From contig JWTM01000424.1 of the NCBI GenBank assembly GCA_001749745.1, forward strand, positions 62,001 to 126,000: DNA of 64,000 nt. Reading direction: 5' to 3'. Positions 41,775 to 50,607 of the stretch are shown one piece after another. The notes beneath the pieces are model-generated. The model searched no databases, had not been told where the DNA came from, and saw only the letters and a program-made list of their open reading frames with translations. Numbering within the stretch: the stretch's first letter is position 1; the number at the start of each line of letters is the position of its first letter. The stretch is from Candidatus Marispirochaeta associata. GTDB lineage: Bacteria > Spirochaetota > Spirochaetia > JC444 > Marispirochaetaceae. Both the position numbers and the translations under genes were made by a program.

Positions 41775-42935
41775 CTATAGTCCACGCGCGTCGGCCCTCT
41801 GATAGATCTCTTCGCCGGCAATAAGGGTAGTGTCGATCGCCAGGCGCTGCATGCCAGGGGAATAGCGGAAAAGGGTGATATCGGCGCGGTAGCCTTCATG
41901 TATGGCCAAGGTATTCATCTCCAGCAGACGTCTGGGATTGTTCGTGCAGAGTTCGAGGGCTTCTGCTATTGAAGAATCGGTAAATTCGCAATATCTGGGG
42001 ATATCCCAATCAAGGAGAAATCCCGCTCCGGCAAGATAGGGAGTACCCTTAAGCACTACGCGTCCGCTCTTCTCGACCTCGACGTCGACGGTTCCCCATC
42101 GATAGGCTCCTGGACTTCTACCGGTCATGCTGCAGGCGTCGCTGATCAAAACCAGTCCTTGCCTACCCTTGGCCCGGGAGAGTACCCTGACTACCGACGC
42201 AGGAATGTGATAGCCGTCGCAGATAAGAGAGGCCGACAGTCTATCGTCCGCCGCCTGTTGCCAGATATGATTGCGTAACCGGTCGAGCTGCGAAGCGCTG
42301 CCGTTTCCCAGATGGGTGGAGAGGCGGGCCCCGGCGCTGATGCTCGCCTCCAGTTGTCTCTCGTCCGCCGCCGTATGACCGATGGCGCACAGAATGCCGA
42401 GATCGCCGGCGGTTTCTATGAACTCAACCGACCCCGGCAGCTCAGGGGCCAGGGTTATCAGCTTCAACATGCCCCCGGCGGCATGGTGCCATTCCTCGAG
42501 AAGTTTAATGTCCGGATTGCAGACAAAAGCGGGATCGTGTGCCCCCCTGGGACCGTCTGCTTTGGAGATGAAGGGGCCTTCCAAATGGATTCCGGCCAGT
42601 CCGCGCTGGATCAGACGGTTTTTTGATCGTGCTTCAGAAAGAAGCTCCAGACGGCGACTGATCTTTTCGACGGGACTGGTTATGATAGTCGCCAGATGTG
42701 AGGAGGTTCCCGAACGGGTCAGCGAGCGTATGAGCTTTTCTACAGCCTCCGGTTCGATGGAATCGTAGCTATAATCGAATCCGTCGTACCCATTGACCTG
42801 TATATCGAAAAATCCGCTTGAGATGTAGGGAAGCTCAGCGACGGCTGGTATTTCGCTGACTCTTCGAATCTGCTCACCGTCGATCTCGACTTCCACCGCT
42901 CGCCGTGAATCTATATCTATCCCGCGATATACCAT
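41775..42935 (-). CDS. nagA: N-acetylglucosamine-6-phosphate deacetylase
   Basis: 386 residues, amidohydrolase fold. Removes the acetyl group from N-acetylhexosamine-6-phosphate. Metal- and substrate-site landmarks: FDIQVNGYDGFDYS, GIHLEGPFISK, AIGHTAADE, STHLGNGSASQLDR, LICDGYHIP and VLISDACSMTG (catalytic Asp). The C-terminus has the usual LAIDTTLIAGEEIYQ. Last gene of the leftward amino-sugar run, 26 bases after a TIM-barrel gene. Together with nagB it would feed fructose-6-phosphate to glycolysis. Confidence 0.9.
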   Translation of the reverse strand: MVYRGIDIDSRRAVEVEIDGEQIRRVSEIPAVAELPYISSGFFDIQVNGYDGFDYSYDSIEPEAVEKLIRSLTRSGTSSHLATIITSPVEKISRRLELLSEARSKNRLIQRGLAGIHLEGPFISKADGPRGAHDPAFVCNPDIKLLEEWHHAAGGMLKLITLAPELPGSVEFIETAGDLGILCAIGHTAADERQLEASISAGARLSTHLGNGSASQLDRLRNHIWQQAADDRLSASLICDGYHIPASVVRVLSRAKGRQGLVLISDACSMTGRSPGAYRWGTVDVEVEKSGRVVLKGTPYLAGAGFLLDWDIPRYCEFTDSSIAEALELCTNNPRRLLEMNTLAIHEGYRADITLFRYSPGMQRLAIDTTLIAGEEIYQRADARGL

Positions 42936-42961
42936 AAGCCCAGAATCTGCGGCCCCGCCTC

Positions 42962-43855
42962 CTAGGCAGGGGAGCCGGTTATCCCTTGAACTATCTCCAT
43001 GAAACGGCGACCGTATTCAACGAAGTTGGTGAAGCGTTGCTCGTCGCTGGCTACTGCGCTCGCGTCATGATACACCACCGCCATGTGGGGTTCTATTGAG
43101 CAGAAGCCGGAATAGCCCGAACTGAGGAGATCCTGAAGGATACGCTGAATATCCCCCGCCCCCTGACCGGGATAATGATAGAGCTCCTTACCAGTCTCCT
43201 GCTCCAAGACGGCGTCTTTGATATGGACGTAGGCAATCGCCGGTTTCACATTCTGGTAGAATTCCCATGAGTTCTGTAGGTGCGATGCCCCGTTTCGGCT
43301 GTAGTCGTATTGGAGGGGAGGATTGCCCGTATCAAAGGCAAGCTTCAGACCCGGAACCGCCTCTAAAAGCTTTTGCGTGTGTTTCCAGCTCATTCCGCCG
43401 TAATTGAAGCAGTTTTCATGTACCGGGGTAATTCCGTTTTCGAGCAGTTTATCGCAGACGATTCGGAGCCGCCGAAACCGTTCCTCCTCCATCTGATCCG
43501 GTAGTACGGCTCCGTTTTCATCGGTCCTGACCTGGTAGCTCATGATGCGCGCATAGGTAGTTTTCAGCTGTCGTCCGCAGCGTACGGCTCGCTCCAGTAT
43601 AGCAAGAGTATCATCGAATGGATTCTCGACGGAGGTCCCCCAATTGGCGATGTTTGTTCCCAGGCAGCTGACCCGGATTTCGGCCTTTTCGAGAGCGGAT
43701 CGCACCGCGGCGAATTCCTCATCCGGGAGGTCATGGGTGTTGGTGCCGTTTACCGCTCTCAGTTCAAGATAATTCCAACCCAGTGTCTTTACAGCTCGAA
43801 TTTGCCCTTCAATCGTATTCGATGCCTCGTCGGTAAAACCTGTGTATTCAATCAT
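42962..43855 (-). CDS. TIM-barrel sugar isomerase/epimerase-like protein (AP endonuclease 2 family)
   Basis: 297 residues. Xylose-isomerase-like barrel: EYTGFTDEASNTIEGQIRAV, LGTNIANWG, GITPVHENCFNYGGM (Glu/His near the metal), KLAFDTGNPPLQYDYS (Asp), IAYVHIKDAVLE (His) and FCSIEPHMAV (Glu), so the four-ligand metal site appears intact. Reaction unknown: isomerase, epimerase or dehydratase-like. One of three members of this family in the same transcript (others at 45658 and 49777). Ribosome site AAGGAGG, 16 bases after nagB. Confidence 0.78.
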   Translation of the reverse strand: MIEYTGFTDEASNTIEGQIRAVKTLGWNYLELRAVNGTNTHDLPDEEFAAVRSALEKAEIRVSCLGTNIANWGTSVENPFDDTLAILERAVRCGRQLKTTYARIMSYQVRTDENGAVLPDQMEEERFRRLRIVCDKLLENGITPVHENCFNYGGMSWKHTQKLLEAVPGLKLAFDTGNPPLQYDYSRNGASHLQNSWEFYQNVKPAIAYVHIKDAVLEQETGKELYHYPGQGAGDIQRILQDLLSSGYSGFCSIEPHMAVVYHDASAVASDEQRFTNFVEYGRRFMEIVQGITGSPA

Positions 43856-43871
43856 AGAGCCTCCTTATAGA

Positions 43872-44603
43872 TTATAGCAGCGATGCGGAATCCTTATCTA
43901 AAAAGAGCCTGCAATCGGCGTGTCGCTGCAGAATCGATGCCGGGCAGTCGGGCGTCACCTCGCCTTCTAATGCACACCGTACCGCTTCGGCTTTCCGTCG
44001 GTCGGGAACGGTTACTATCAAAGAGCGGCTCTTCATGATCTGTGCGATACTCATCGAGATCGCCGTCAGCGGTACCTGCTCCAAGGATGCAAACCATCCC
44101 TCGCCATACTGCTGTCGGCGGCAGGCTTCATCGAGGGTCACCACGAGGAAGGATCGTTGCGTGTCAAAATCCGCCGGAGGATCGTTGAAGGCCAAGTGCC
44201 CGTTTTCTCCAATACCGATAAACGCCGCGTCTATCTCTGTCCCACCGATCAGGGAGCCGATACGGGCGCACTCCTCCTCAGGGTTGCGTTTGTCGACTTC
44301 GATATAATTGAACTCCCTTAAGTTGGGTACCTGGTCTGCAAAACGCTCCTTGAGGTACTTGCGAAAGCTGGCGGGATGCTCGGCACTGATGCCGATATAC
44401 TCATCCAGATGAAAAGCGCGTACCCTACTCCAGTCCACGGCTTGAGTAACCAGGCTCTGCAGCATTTCAAACTGGCTCGCCCCGGTTGCCAGGATTATCG
44501 CGGCGCTCTCTTTCGCATCCAGTGCGGCATTGATCTTCGCCGCACCGTACCGAGCGGCCGCTTCGGCAAGTTCTTGTTTTGTAGGGAATATCTTCTTCTC
44601 CAT
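43872..44603 (-). CDS. nagB: Glucosamine-6-phosphate deaminase (NagB family)
   Basis: 243 residues. NagB motifs: FHLDEYIGI (catalytic Asp), GIGENGHLAFNDPP (His; Asp in place of the Glu of E. coli) and VTLDEACRRQQ, and a C-terminal SILQRHADCRLFLDKDSASL. It lies in the same run as nagA, supporting the deaminase assignment better than for the paralogue at 18937. The two proteins share an unusual GENGH-AFNDPP signature and similar C-termini, pointing to the same subfamily. Starts 8 bases after the Gfo/Idh gene. Confidence 0.85.
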   Translation of the reverse strand: MEKKIFPTKQELAEAAARYGAAKINAALDAKESAAIILATGASQFEMLQSLVTQAVDWSRVRAFHLDEYIGISAEHPASFRKYLKERFADQVPNLREFNYIEVDKRNPEEECARIGSLIGGTEIDAAFIGIGENGHLAFNDPPADFDTQRSFLVVTLDEACRRQQYGEGWFASLEQVPLTAISMSIAQIMKSRSLIVTVPDRRKAEAVRCALEGEVTPDCPASILQRHADCRLFLDKDSASLL

Positions 44604-44611
44604 GAGTACCT

Positions 44612-45661
44612 CTATTTTAGCGGCAGCTTAACGAGGCTGCCGGTTTCTGCGCTGCGATAGATGGCAAGGATGATCTCAACCGATTTCCGGGCTTCAGCAC
44701 CGTCCACAAGAAGCGGACGATTCTGGGCGAGGGACTCACAGAACTCTTCGAACTGTTTCTGGTGTCCATGAAATCCGATGGCTGATGGATCCGCCGCGCC
44801 GCCGCCTGTAGCGGTTGTGCTCTGATAGGTATTTCGGATTTCTCTGTCTATCGGTTTCTCATTGCGAAACTCCCAGACCTTGAGATCCTCTTCCTCAAGA
44901 ATGATAGTACCGTCATTCCCGGAAATTTCAATTCGCTTCAAGAATCCGGGATAGACCGAGGTCGCACCTTCAATAACACCTAAAGCACCATTGGCGAAGC
45001 GTAAGGCTGCAACTGCAGTATCCTCCACCTCTATACGCTCATGGGTCAGGGTGTCTGTTAGGGCTTGAACAGAAACTATCGGTCCCATGAACCACTGGAG
45101 TAGATCGATCGCGTGGATCGACTGATTCATCAGAGCGCCGCCTCCGTCAAATTGCTTGGTCCCCTTCCAGCCGCCCTCATCATAATACTCTTGGCTGCGG
45201 AACCATTTTACATAGGCGTCAGCCAAGCTGACTCGTCCTAAACGTCCAGACTCTATAGTCTCCTTTACGATACGGTTCACTTCGTGATAGCGGGAAGGGA
45301 ATATCCCGGCTATCTGTATCCCATTTCGTCTCCCTGCTTCGATTATTGCGTCGCAGCGATCGAGGTTAACCTCGATTGGCTTCTCGATAATCAGGTGCTT
45401 CCCCGCCGCGGCCGCTTTTAGCGCCGGGTCCAGGTGGGCGCCGGAAGGGGTACAGATAGTAACGATGTCCAGTCCTTTTGTCTTTAGAAACTGATCATAA
45501 TCAGTGTGGCCTTCGCCTCCGAATCGACTGCTAAAATCCGCTGCTTTTTCCGACGAGCGGCTGTAACAGGCGACCAGTTCGCCGCCGTTCATGGCGGCGA
45601 TTGCCTTGGCATGGAATTCAGCGATCATGCCGATTCCGACAATTCCAAATCCGTAACTCAT
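44612..45661 (-). CDS. Gfo/Idh/MocA-family oxidoreductase
   Basis: 349 residues. Nucleotide-binding GIVGIGMIAEFHAKAI, TICTPSGAHLDPALKA, the family motif LIIEKPIEVNLDRCD, then GGALMNQSIHAIDLLQWFMG in the catalytic domain. ATG 45661 was chosen because AGGAAAGAAGAG precedes it and the Rossmann strand starts right after; it overlaps the upstream stop (ATGA). An in-frame extension upstream is Arg-rich and lies in the preceding gene. NAD(P)-linked oxidation or reduction of an amino sugar or sugar acid is likely; substrate unknown. Confidence 0.83.
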   Translation of the reverse strand: MSYGFGIVGIGMIAEFHAKAIAAMNGGELVACYSRSSEKAADFSSRFGGEGHTDYDQFLKTKGLDIVTICTPSGAHLDPALKAAAAGKHLIIEKPIEVNLDRCDAIIEAGRRNGIQIAGIFPSRYHEVNRIVKETIESGRLGRVSLADAYVKWFRSQEYYDEGGWKGTKQFDGGGALMNQSIHAIDLLQWFMGPIVSVQALTDTLTHERIEVEDTAVAALRFANGALGVIEGATSVYPGFLKRIEISGNDGTIILEEEDLKVWEFRNEKPIDREIRNTYQSTTATGGGAADPSAIGFHGHQKQFEEFCESLAQNRPLLVDGAEARKSVEIILAIYRSAETGSLVKLPLK

Positions 45662-46560
45662 CTCTTCTTTCCTATGTTGTTTTTGCCGCAGAACTGCACG
45701 AAATCCGCGGCTTTTCGGTCTAAATTCACCTCGTCGCCGCCGCCGGCGATGGGAGAGCACATCTCGTAGACGAACCAGCCGTCGTAGCCGCCTGCCCTGA
45801 GGCCGCGAATAAACTCCGGATAGGGGATCTCCCCCGAGTGCATTGATTCGGCGAATACCAGATCCGGTTCGGCCCGGCTGTAATTCACTAGATCGGGATG
45901 ATAATGATAGCGGCTGAAACGGCGGTAGTTGGCTGCTATCGAGAGGACCGTCTGCGATCCCATGCGCTTGGCAGAATCGAAGAGCGACTCACCCCTTAAA
46001 AACGGCGACCAAGCGTCGAACCCGCAGCGTACTGAAGGGTGATCGACGTCGGCGATAAGCCGCTCCATGGCTGCCGTATCGACAGCGAGATCATGATGGT
46101 TCTGCACCGCAAGGGTCACGCCGGCTTCGGCTGCCGCATCGCCGCAGATGTACAGGGCGCGCACGATCCGGTCCCACTGTCTAAAAAGCGGTTCTGCGTT
46201 CTGTTCATATCCGGTAAAGATGCGGACTATCTTGCCCCCCAGAGCGCCACAGATTCGACAGCACTCGCGGATGTAGAGCTGTTGTATCTCTACTAAAGGA
46301 ATCTCCGCCGCGGAGGGCTGCAGGAAATCGTTGTAGGCCGCGAGACCGATAAGTTCAACACCGCTCGAATCGATATGCGCTCTCAATGTATTTATCCTAG
46401 AGGGGCTGGTTTCCGCCGGGGAGAGATGAGGCTGTTTGGCCATCAAGAGCACCCCGTCGAATCCCAAGCCAGCAGCTTTATCGATGAAAGCCTCTATTCC
46501 AAGGTACTGTTGTCCCCACAGACCGGCGTAGCTGACCGAGAAAAGACCTGTCTTCATCAT
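45658..46560 (-). CDS. TIM-barrel sugar isomerase/epimerase-like protein
   Basis: 300 residues, AP endonuclease 2/xylose-isomerase-like family. GFDGVLLMAKQPHLSP, GLAAYNDFLQ, KIVRIFTGYEQ, TLAVQNHHDLAVDTAAME (His pair), VRCGFDAWSPFL (Asp) and WFVYEMCSPIAGGGDEVN (Glu). The metal residues look largely present. Reaction unknown. Starts within two bases of the end of tctA and overlaps the Gfo/Idh gene by four bases, so it is tightly placed in the operon between transport and oxidoreduction genes. Confidence 0.75.
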   Translation of the reverse strand: MMKTGLFSVSYAGLWGQQYLGIEAFIDKAAGLGFDGVLLMAKQPHLSPAETSPSRINTLRAHIDSSGVELIGLAAYNDFLQPSAAEIPLVEIQQLYIRECCRICGALGGKIVRIFTGYEQNAEPLFRQWDRIVRALYICGDAAAEAGVTLAVQNHHDLAVDTAAMERLIADVDHPSVRCGFDAWSPFLRGESLFDSAKRMGSQTVLSIAANYRRFSRYHYHPDLVNYSRAEPDLVFAESMHSGEIPYPEFIRGLRAGGYDGWFVYEMCSPIAGGGDEVNLDRKAADFVQFCGKNNIGKKR

Positions 46561-46561
46561 C

Positions 46562-48097
46562 CTATGACCTTATTAAGCCTTGAAAGCGCTGGTAGAGCTT
46601 CCGCAGCGGCCAGGTCAATGTGCCCAGCGCAGCCTTTACCGGCGCTGTGCGCCCGAACAGAGTCAGGAAGGTAGCTACGATCAGGATGATATTGATAGTC
46701 CCCATGAAGAAGGGGAGGAGCGCACCTTCCGAAAGAATCAAACCGCGGCGCAGGTTTTCATCGACCATCGGGCCGAGGATAATGCCCAATACCAGCGGTG
46801 CTTCGGGGTAGCCGAGCTTGCGCATTGGGAAACCAATGATGCCGAAGATGATCATGACGTAGATATCGAACAAACGTCCGGCGATTGCATAGGTTCCGAC
46901 CATACAGAGCACGAAGACGATAGGCATCATGATCGATTTCTTGATACGCAACAGCCATAAAAGCGGTTTAACAACCAGAATACCGAGAACGAACATGGCC
47001 ATTGTGGCCAGCAGAAACATCCCGGTGAACTTATAGGCATACATCGGGTTTTCGATAAACAGAAGGGGGCCCGGACGCACATTGTGCAACAGAAGGGCGG
47101 CAAGCAGCACCGCCGCCGGCGGACTACCCGGGATCGCTAAGGCCAATACCGGAATCAGCGCGCCGCCTACTACCGCATTATTCCCGGTCTCCGAGGCGAT
47201 CAGACCTTCGATGGAACCTTTGCCGAACTGTTCCGGTGTTTTACTGGCGCGCTTCGCAAAATCATAGGAGACGTAGGCGCCAATATTCTCGCCGACCCCG
47301 GGGATTATACCGGTGAAAATCCCGATAATTCCTGAGCGCACTATGTTGAACCAGTTGGCCATTATGTCGCGCATCTGGGGCAGAACGCGACCGACCTGAG
47401 CCATTTTCTTTTCGGTGCTGGTATCGGTGAGTGAGTCGAGGACCTCTACCAGCGCATAGGTACCTACAAGGACCGGAATGATGCCGAAGCCGGCCATCAA
47501 ATCCGAGACACCAAAGGTAAACCGGCGATATCCTTGTATCGCTTCCATACCGACGAAAGAGAGTAGTATCCCCAGAATGCCTGATATCCAGCCTTTGAGC
47601 GGATCTTTGGAGGCCGTAAGATTTCCGCAGATAGCCACGCCGAAGATGGCAACCCAGAAGATCTGATACGATTTGAACTCAAGCGCCATGTTGCCGAGGA
47701 CCGGCGTCAGAAATGCGAGGGCAAAAACGCCGACGAAAGAGCCCAGAAACGAGGCGGTCGTCGCGAGTCCCAGGGCTTCTGCCGCTCTACCTGATCGCGA
47801 CAGCGGGTAACCGTCGAGACAAGTTGCCGCGCTGGCTGGTGTCCCCGGGATGTTGAGAAGCACCGCCGAACGGCTTCCGCCGTAAATAGCCCCGACGTAG
47901 ATGCCGATCAGAACCAGGATTGCGTTACCCGGATCCCATTTGAAGGTAAGGGCCGTGAGAATTGCAATACCAACGGTTGCGGTTAATCCGGGGAGCATCC
48001 CGAAGATGATCCCGAGTTGTGTAGCGATCAGAACGTATATAATGTTCATCGGCGTTATCAATGCGATGAACTCTTGAATCAAATAGACTATACCCAT
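46562..48097 (-). CDS. tctA: Tripartite tricarboxylate transporter large permease TctA
   Basis: 511 residues, about twelve hydrophobic helices, full family length. The signature is GMLPGLTATVGIAIL near the N-terminus, IYVGAIYGGSRSAVLLNIPG and GTPASAATCLDGYPLS, then a second internal repeat with GIIPGVGENIGAYVSYD and SETGNNAVVGGALIPVLALA. Moves the substrate with an ion gradient, together with TctB and binding protein TctC. Classical substrates are carboxylates such as citrate; in this operon an acidic amino sugar is inferred. Confidence 0.93.
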   Translation of the reverse strand: MGIVYLIQEFIALITPMNIIYVLIATQLGIIFGMLPGLTATVGIAILTALTFKWDPGNAILVLIGIYVGAIYGGSRSAVLLNIPGTPASAATCLDGYPLSRSGRAAEALGLATTASFLGSFVGVFALAFLTPVLGNMALEFKSYQIFWVAIFGVAICGNLTASKDPLKGWISGILGILLSFVGMEAIQGYRRFTFGVSDLMAGFGIIPVLVGTYALVEVLDSLTDTSTEKKMAQVGRVLPQMRDIMANWFNIVRSGIIGIFTGIIPGVGENIGAYVSYDFAKRASKTPEQFGKGSIEGLIASETGNNAVVGGALIPVLALAIPGSPPAAVLLAALLLHNVRPGPLLFIENPMYAYKFTGMFLLATMAMFVLGILVVKPLLWLLRIKKSIMMPIVFVLCMVGTYAIAGRLFDIYVMIIFGIIGFPMRKLGYPEAPLVLGIILGPMVDENLRRGLILSEGALLPFFMGTINIILIVATFLTLFGRTAPVKAALGTLTWPLRKLYQRFQGLIRS

Positions 48098-48119
48098 AAA
48101 TCTACCTCCGTTTCCTTGT

Positions 48120-48614
48120 TTACGGTAGTGGTATTAGCAGAAGCTGGTCGAACAAGTACCAGATCGAAAACGAAGACACGACCGAAATGATTAGATTCAT
48201 ATAGATCGGCGTACTTTTAAAATAGAGAATATTGAAGAATACATAGGCGCCGCTGATCAAAACGAAATGCAGTCTACCCATGAGCAGAAAATAGATGATT
48301 ACCAGCCCAAGAACGACAACAAAATGCAGAACCGGCTTGGAGCGCAGGATCTCGATCGGATGGATCTTGTCGAACGGTATGGCCCAACCGTGTTTGAGTG
48401 CGCTTCTTATAAGCATTATCAATGCACACATTAAGAGCAGGATTCCAAAGACGATCGGCGCAAGGCTCGGCGTCGCATAGAGTCCCCACTCCTCGTAGGT
48501 CGGCATACTGAATGAAAAATAGAGTAAGAGGGCGCTAAATAATATAAGTAGCAGAGATGCATAGAAATCTGCTATTGCGCCGTTTTTACCGTTTTCTTTT
48601 TGAGGGTCGCTCAT
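48120..48614 (-). CDS. tctB: Tripartite tricarboxylate transporter small permease TctB
   Basis: 164 residues with four hydrophobic helices (about 18-36, 52-68, 90-122, 140-162), usual for TctB. An N-terminal MSDPQKENGKNGAIADFYASLLLI leads in (quoted part ADFYASLLLI). The ribosome site AGGTGAGAAG precedes ATG 48614. Lies between tctC and tctA; a hairpin separates it from tctC. Confidence 0.85.
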   Translation of the reverse strand: MSDPQKENGKNGAIADFYASLLLILFSALLLYFSFSMPTYEEWGLYATPSLAPIVFGILLLMCALIMLIRSALKHGWAIPFDKIHPIEILRSKPVLHFVVVLGLVIIYFLLMGRLHFVLISGAYVFFNILYFKSTPIYMNLIISVVSSFSIWYLFDQLLLIPLP

Positions 48615-48643
48615 ATCTTCTCACCTTGATATCGAATAGGATA

Positions 48644-48669
48644 ACGGCGCCTACAAAAGTAGACGCCGT
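48644..48669 (-). promoter_or_regulatory. Intercistronic hairpin between tctC and tctB
   Basis: ACGGCGTCTAC (48669-48659 on the minus strand) pairs with GTAGGCGCCGT (48654-48644) around UUUU, one mismatch pair. No U tract follows. As in the dctP/dctQ gap, it probably stabilises the binding-protein message or lowers permease expression. Confidence 0.6.
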
Positions 48670-48691
48670 AGAGATCGCAGTATATCGAATA

Positions 48692-49729
48692 CTATGGCTT
48701 CTCGATATTGAAAGTAGCCGGACTTACTTCGGCTACGCCTGCATCGTACAAGAGCCATCCGAACATCGAGGCTGCCTGTTCCATAATCGCATCGGCCTCT
48801 TCCCCGCGGATCGATACCGCGACACTGCCGCGAGATTCGGCTAGGTCCGCAATCGCTTGACTCTTGGCCGCCTCATCGAAGGCCATCCCGATTGCCTCAG
48901 CCGCTTCGGCGGGAATGTCTTTGGGAATATAGAGACCGAAGTTGAAGCCGACACTCGGGAACCCAGGGGCGAAATCGGTAATAGGGGGAATTTCATCCAC
49001 GCCGGTGATTTGCAGCGGGCTCGAGTCCATAGCCGCAATCGCGCGCAGTTTTCCGGCGCGCAGCATATCTGCTACTTCCATCGAAAGCTGCATGACTACT
49101 TCGGTTTCCCCGGAAACGGTTGCTACTACCGCAGGATTTCCGCCGCCGTAGGGAACATGATTATAATCGTCTACCATATCGAGATTTCCGACGAAGGCTT
49201 CGGCAGCAATATGTCCGCCCGCACCGATACCGGCACTGGCTACATCGACTTTCCGTGTTTGGAATGCTTCGATCAGACTATCCCAGTCGGTGATGTCCGA
49301 ATCAGGATTGACGGCGATAACGCAGGGAGTAAAGATAGCAAAGTAAGCCTGCCAATCGCGGTGAGAAATATCAGGCGTCAGATCGAGAACCTGATAGGTG
49401 GCCACACTTGCATCAGCGTTTCCAGCCCAGGTATAGCCGTCATGGTCGGCGTCGAAGGCCGATTGCTGTCCCGTGGATCCGGAAGCACCCGGCTGGTTGA
49501 CGACAGCTACCTTCTGACCAAGGATCGGCTCCATCTCGCTAACTACCGTACGGCAGGTCTGGTCCGTAGCTCCGCCGGCGCCCCAGGGTACGATCAGGGT
49601 GATAGTCTTGTCCGGTTTCCATCCCATATCCGCCGTCTCTGTATCCTGTGCTCCTCGGGCAAAGAGCAGCCCCGGAGCCAATAGAGCGGTAATGAGCAGT
49701 ACGATAACTGTGCCTTTAATTGTTCGCAT
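48692..49729 (-). CDS. tctC: Tripartite tricarboxylate transporter binding protein TctC
   Basis: 345 residues. Signal peptide (IKGTVIVLLITALLAPGLLFA, cleaved before RGAQD) and a Bug/TctC periplasmic fold: KPDKTITLIVPWGAGGATDQ, VVNQPGASGSTGQQSA, IDFPCL-type core replaced here by KVDVASAGIGAGGHIAAEAF, HVPYGGGNPAVVATVSGE and LRAIAAMDSSPLQ. These proteins bind carboxylate ligands through main-chain contacts. ATG 49729 follows a perfect GGAGGT; a longer in-frame upstream extension would place the signal peptide internally and is rejected. Confidence 0.92.
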   Translation of the reverse strand: MRTIKGTVIVLLITALLAPGLLFARGAQDTETADMGWKPDKTITLIVPWGAGGATDQTCRTVVSEMEPILGQKVAVVNQPGASGSTGQQSAFDADHDGYTWAGNADASVATYQVLDLTPDISHRDWQAYFAIFTPCVIAVNPDSDITDWDSLIEAFQTRKVDVASAGIGAGGHIAAEAFVGNLDMVDDYNHVPYGGGNPAVVATVSGETEVVMQLSMEVADMLRAGKLRAIAAMDSSPLQITGVDEIPPITDFAPGFPSVGFNFGLYIPKDIPAEAAEAIGMAFDEAAKSQAIADLAESRGSVAVSIRGEEADAIMEQAASMFGWLLYDAGVAEVSPATFNIEKP

Positions 49730-49776
49730 GGCGAACCTCCTTAAAATATTGTTACCCTCCGTACGAAGGATATTCA

Positions 49777-50607
49777 CTAATTGGGACCGGGCGATTCGAC
49801 CGCCTTGAGAAACTCCATCGTCTCTATGAGAAGTTGCTCCGGTTCGGGATAGATAGAGAAAACTTCCAATGAAATCCATCCCGAGTAGTCTATCTCTTCG
49901 ATGGCGCGGAAGGATTCCTGGAAATCTCCGCGTTGATCAATAGTCGGATACCCGCCGTCGACGGTGTTGAGGTGGATATGGTCGATCAGGGCAGCATGTT
50001 CTCGGATGAGTTCCGGCCAGGAGATCTGTTCATCGCCGCAGTTATGGAAATCAAACATTCCCCCGATAGCGGGATGTCCTATCTGCTCTACCAGGCGAGC
50101 GGCTTCTTCCATGGTATTGACTACGTCGGTATCCGCCGAAGCTAGAGATTCGATGAGGATCCGCGACCGGCAGGCGCGGGCGTGATCCGCTACCGACGAT
50201 AGGACCTCGCCGAGGAATCCGACCGCTTCTACCGGGGGAATTTCTCTGGAATCCCGCTGGTTCGGGGAACCGAGGATCAATCGGCCGCCTCCCAGACTGC
50301 CGGCAAAATCCAAGAGATATTTAAGGTGGTCGGCGGTTCGAGTACGAGTAGTGCTATCTGCGGCCGTGATGTGCAATCCCTCGGGCGCAGCCAGAAGCCA
50401 ATGCAGCCCGGCAAAGTCGAGGGCGCTCTGTTTGAGGGCTGCCGCAGTCTCTTCGGCGGCCCGGTTCCGAAAGCCGCCGCTCTGATCGAACAGGGTAAAG
50501 GGGGCGATTTCAATTCCGTCGAAGCCTGCGTCGGCGAGGAGATCACAATAGCGCTCTAATTCCATTTCTCCGAATAGCTCGTTACAAACTGCGTGCTTAA
50601 TAGGCAT
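49777..50607 (-). CDS. TIM-barrel sugar isomerase/epimerase-like protein
   Basis: 276 residues, AP endonuclease 2/hydroxypyruvate-isomerase-like family. FGEMELERYCDLLADAGFDG, IEIAPFTLFD, FAGLHWLLAAPEG, RLILGSPNQRD, RILIESLASADTDVVNT (Glu), IGGMFDFHNCGDEQ (Asp/His), DHIHLNTVDGGYPT (His) and WISLEVFSIYPEP (Glu), so the usual metal ligands are present. ATG 50607 overlaps the upstream GntR stop by one base (TGATG). Second gene of the operon. Third member of this fold in the run; each differs enough to suggest separate steps. Confidence 0.78.
   Translation of the reverse strand: MPIKHAVCNELFGEMELERYCDLLADAGFDGIEIAPFTLFDQSGGFRNRAAEETAAALKQSALDFAGLHWLLAAPEGLHITAADSTTRTRTADHLKYLLDFAGSLGGGRLILGSPNQRDSREIPPVEAVGFLGEVLSSVADHARACRSRILIESLASADTDVVNTMEEAARLVEQIGHPAIGGMFDFHNCGDEQISWPELIREHAALIDHIHLNTVDGGYPTIDQRGDFQESFRAIEEIDYSGWISLEVFSIYPEPEQLLIETMEFLKAVESPGPN

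Noticed and set aside
45662..45760. Arg-rich N-terminal extension of the Gfo/Idh protein at 44612
   Set aside because: It lies inside the preceding coding region; the Rossmann strand begins immediately after ATG 45661, which has a ribosome site and an ATGA overlap.
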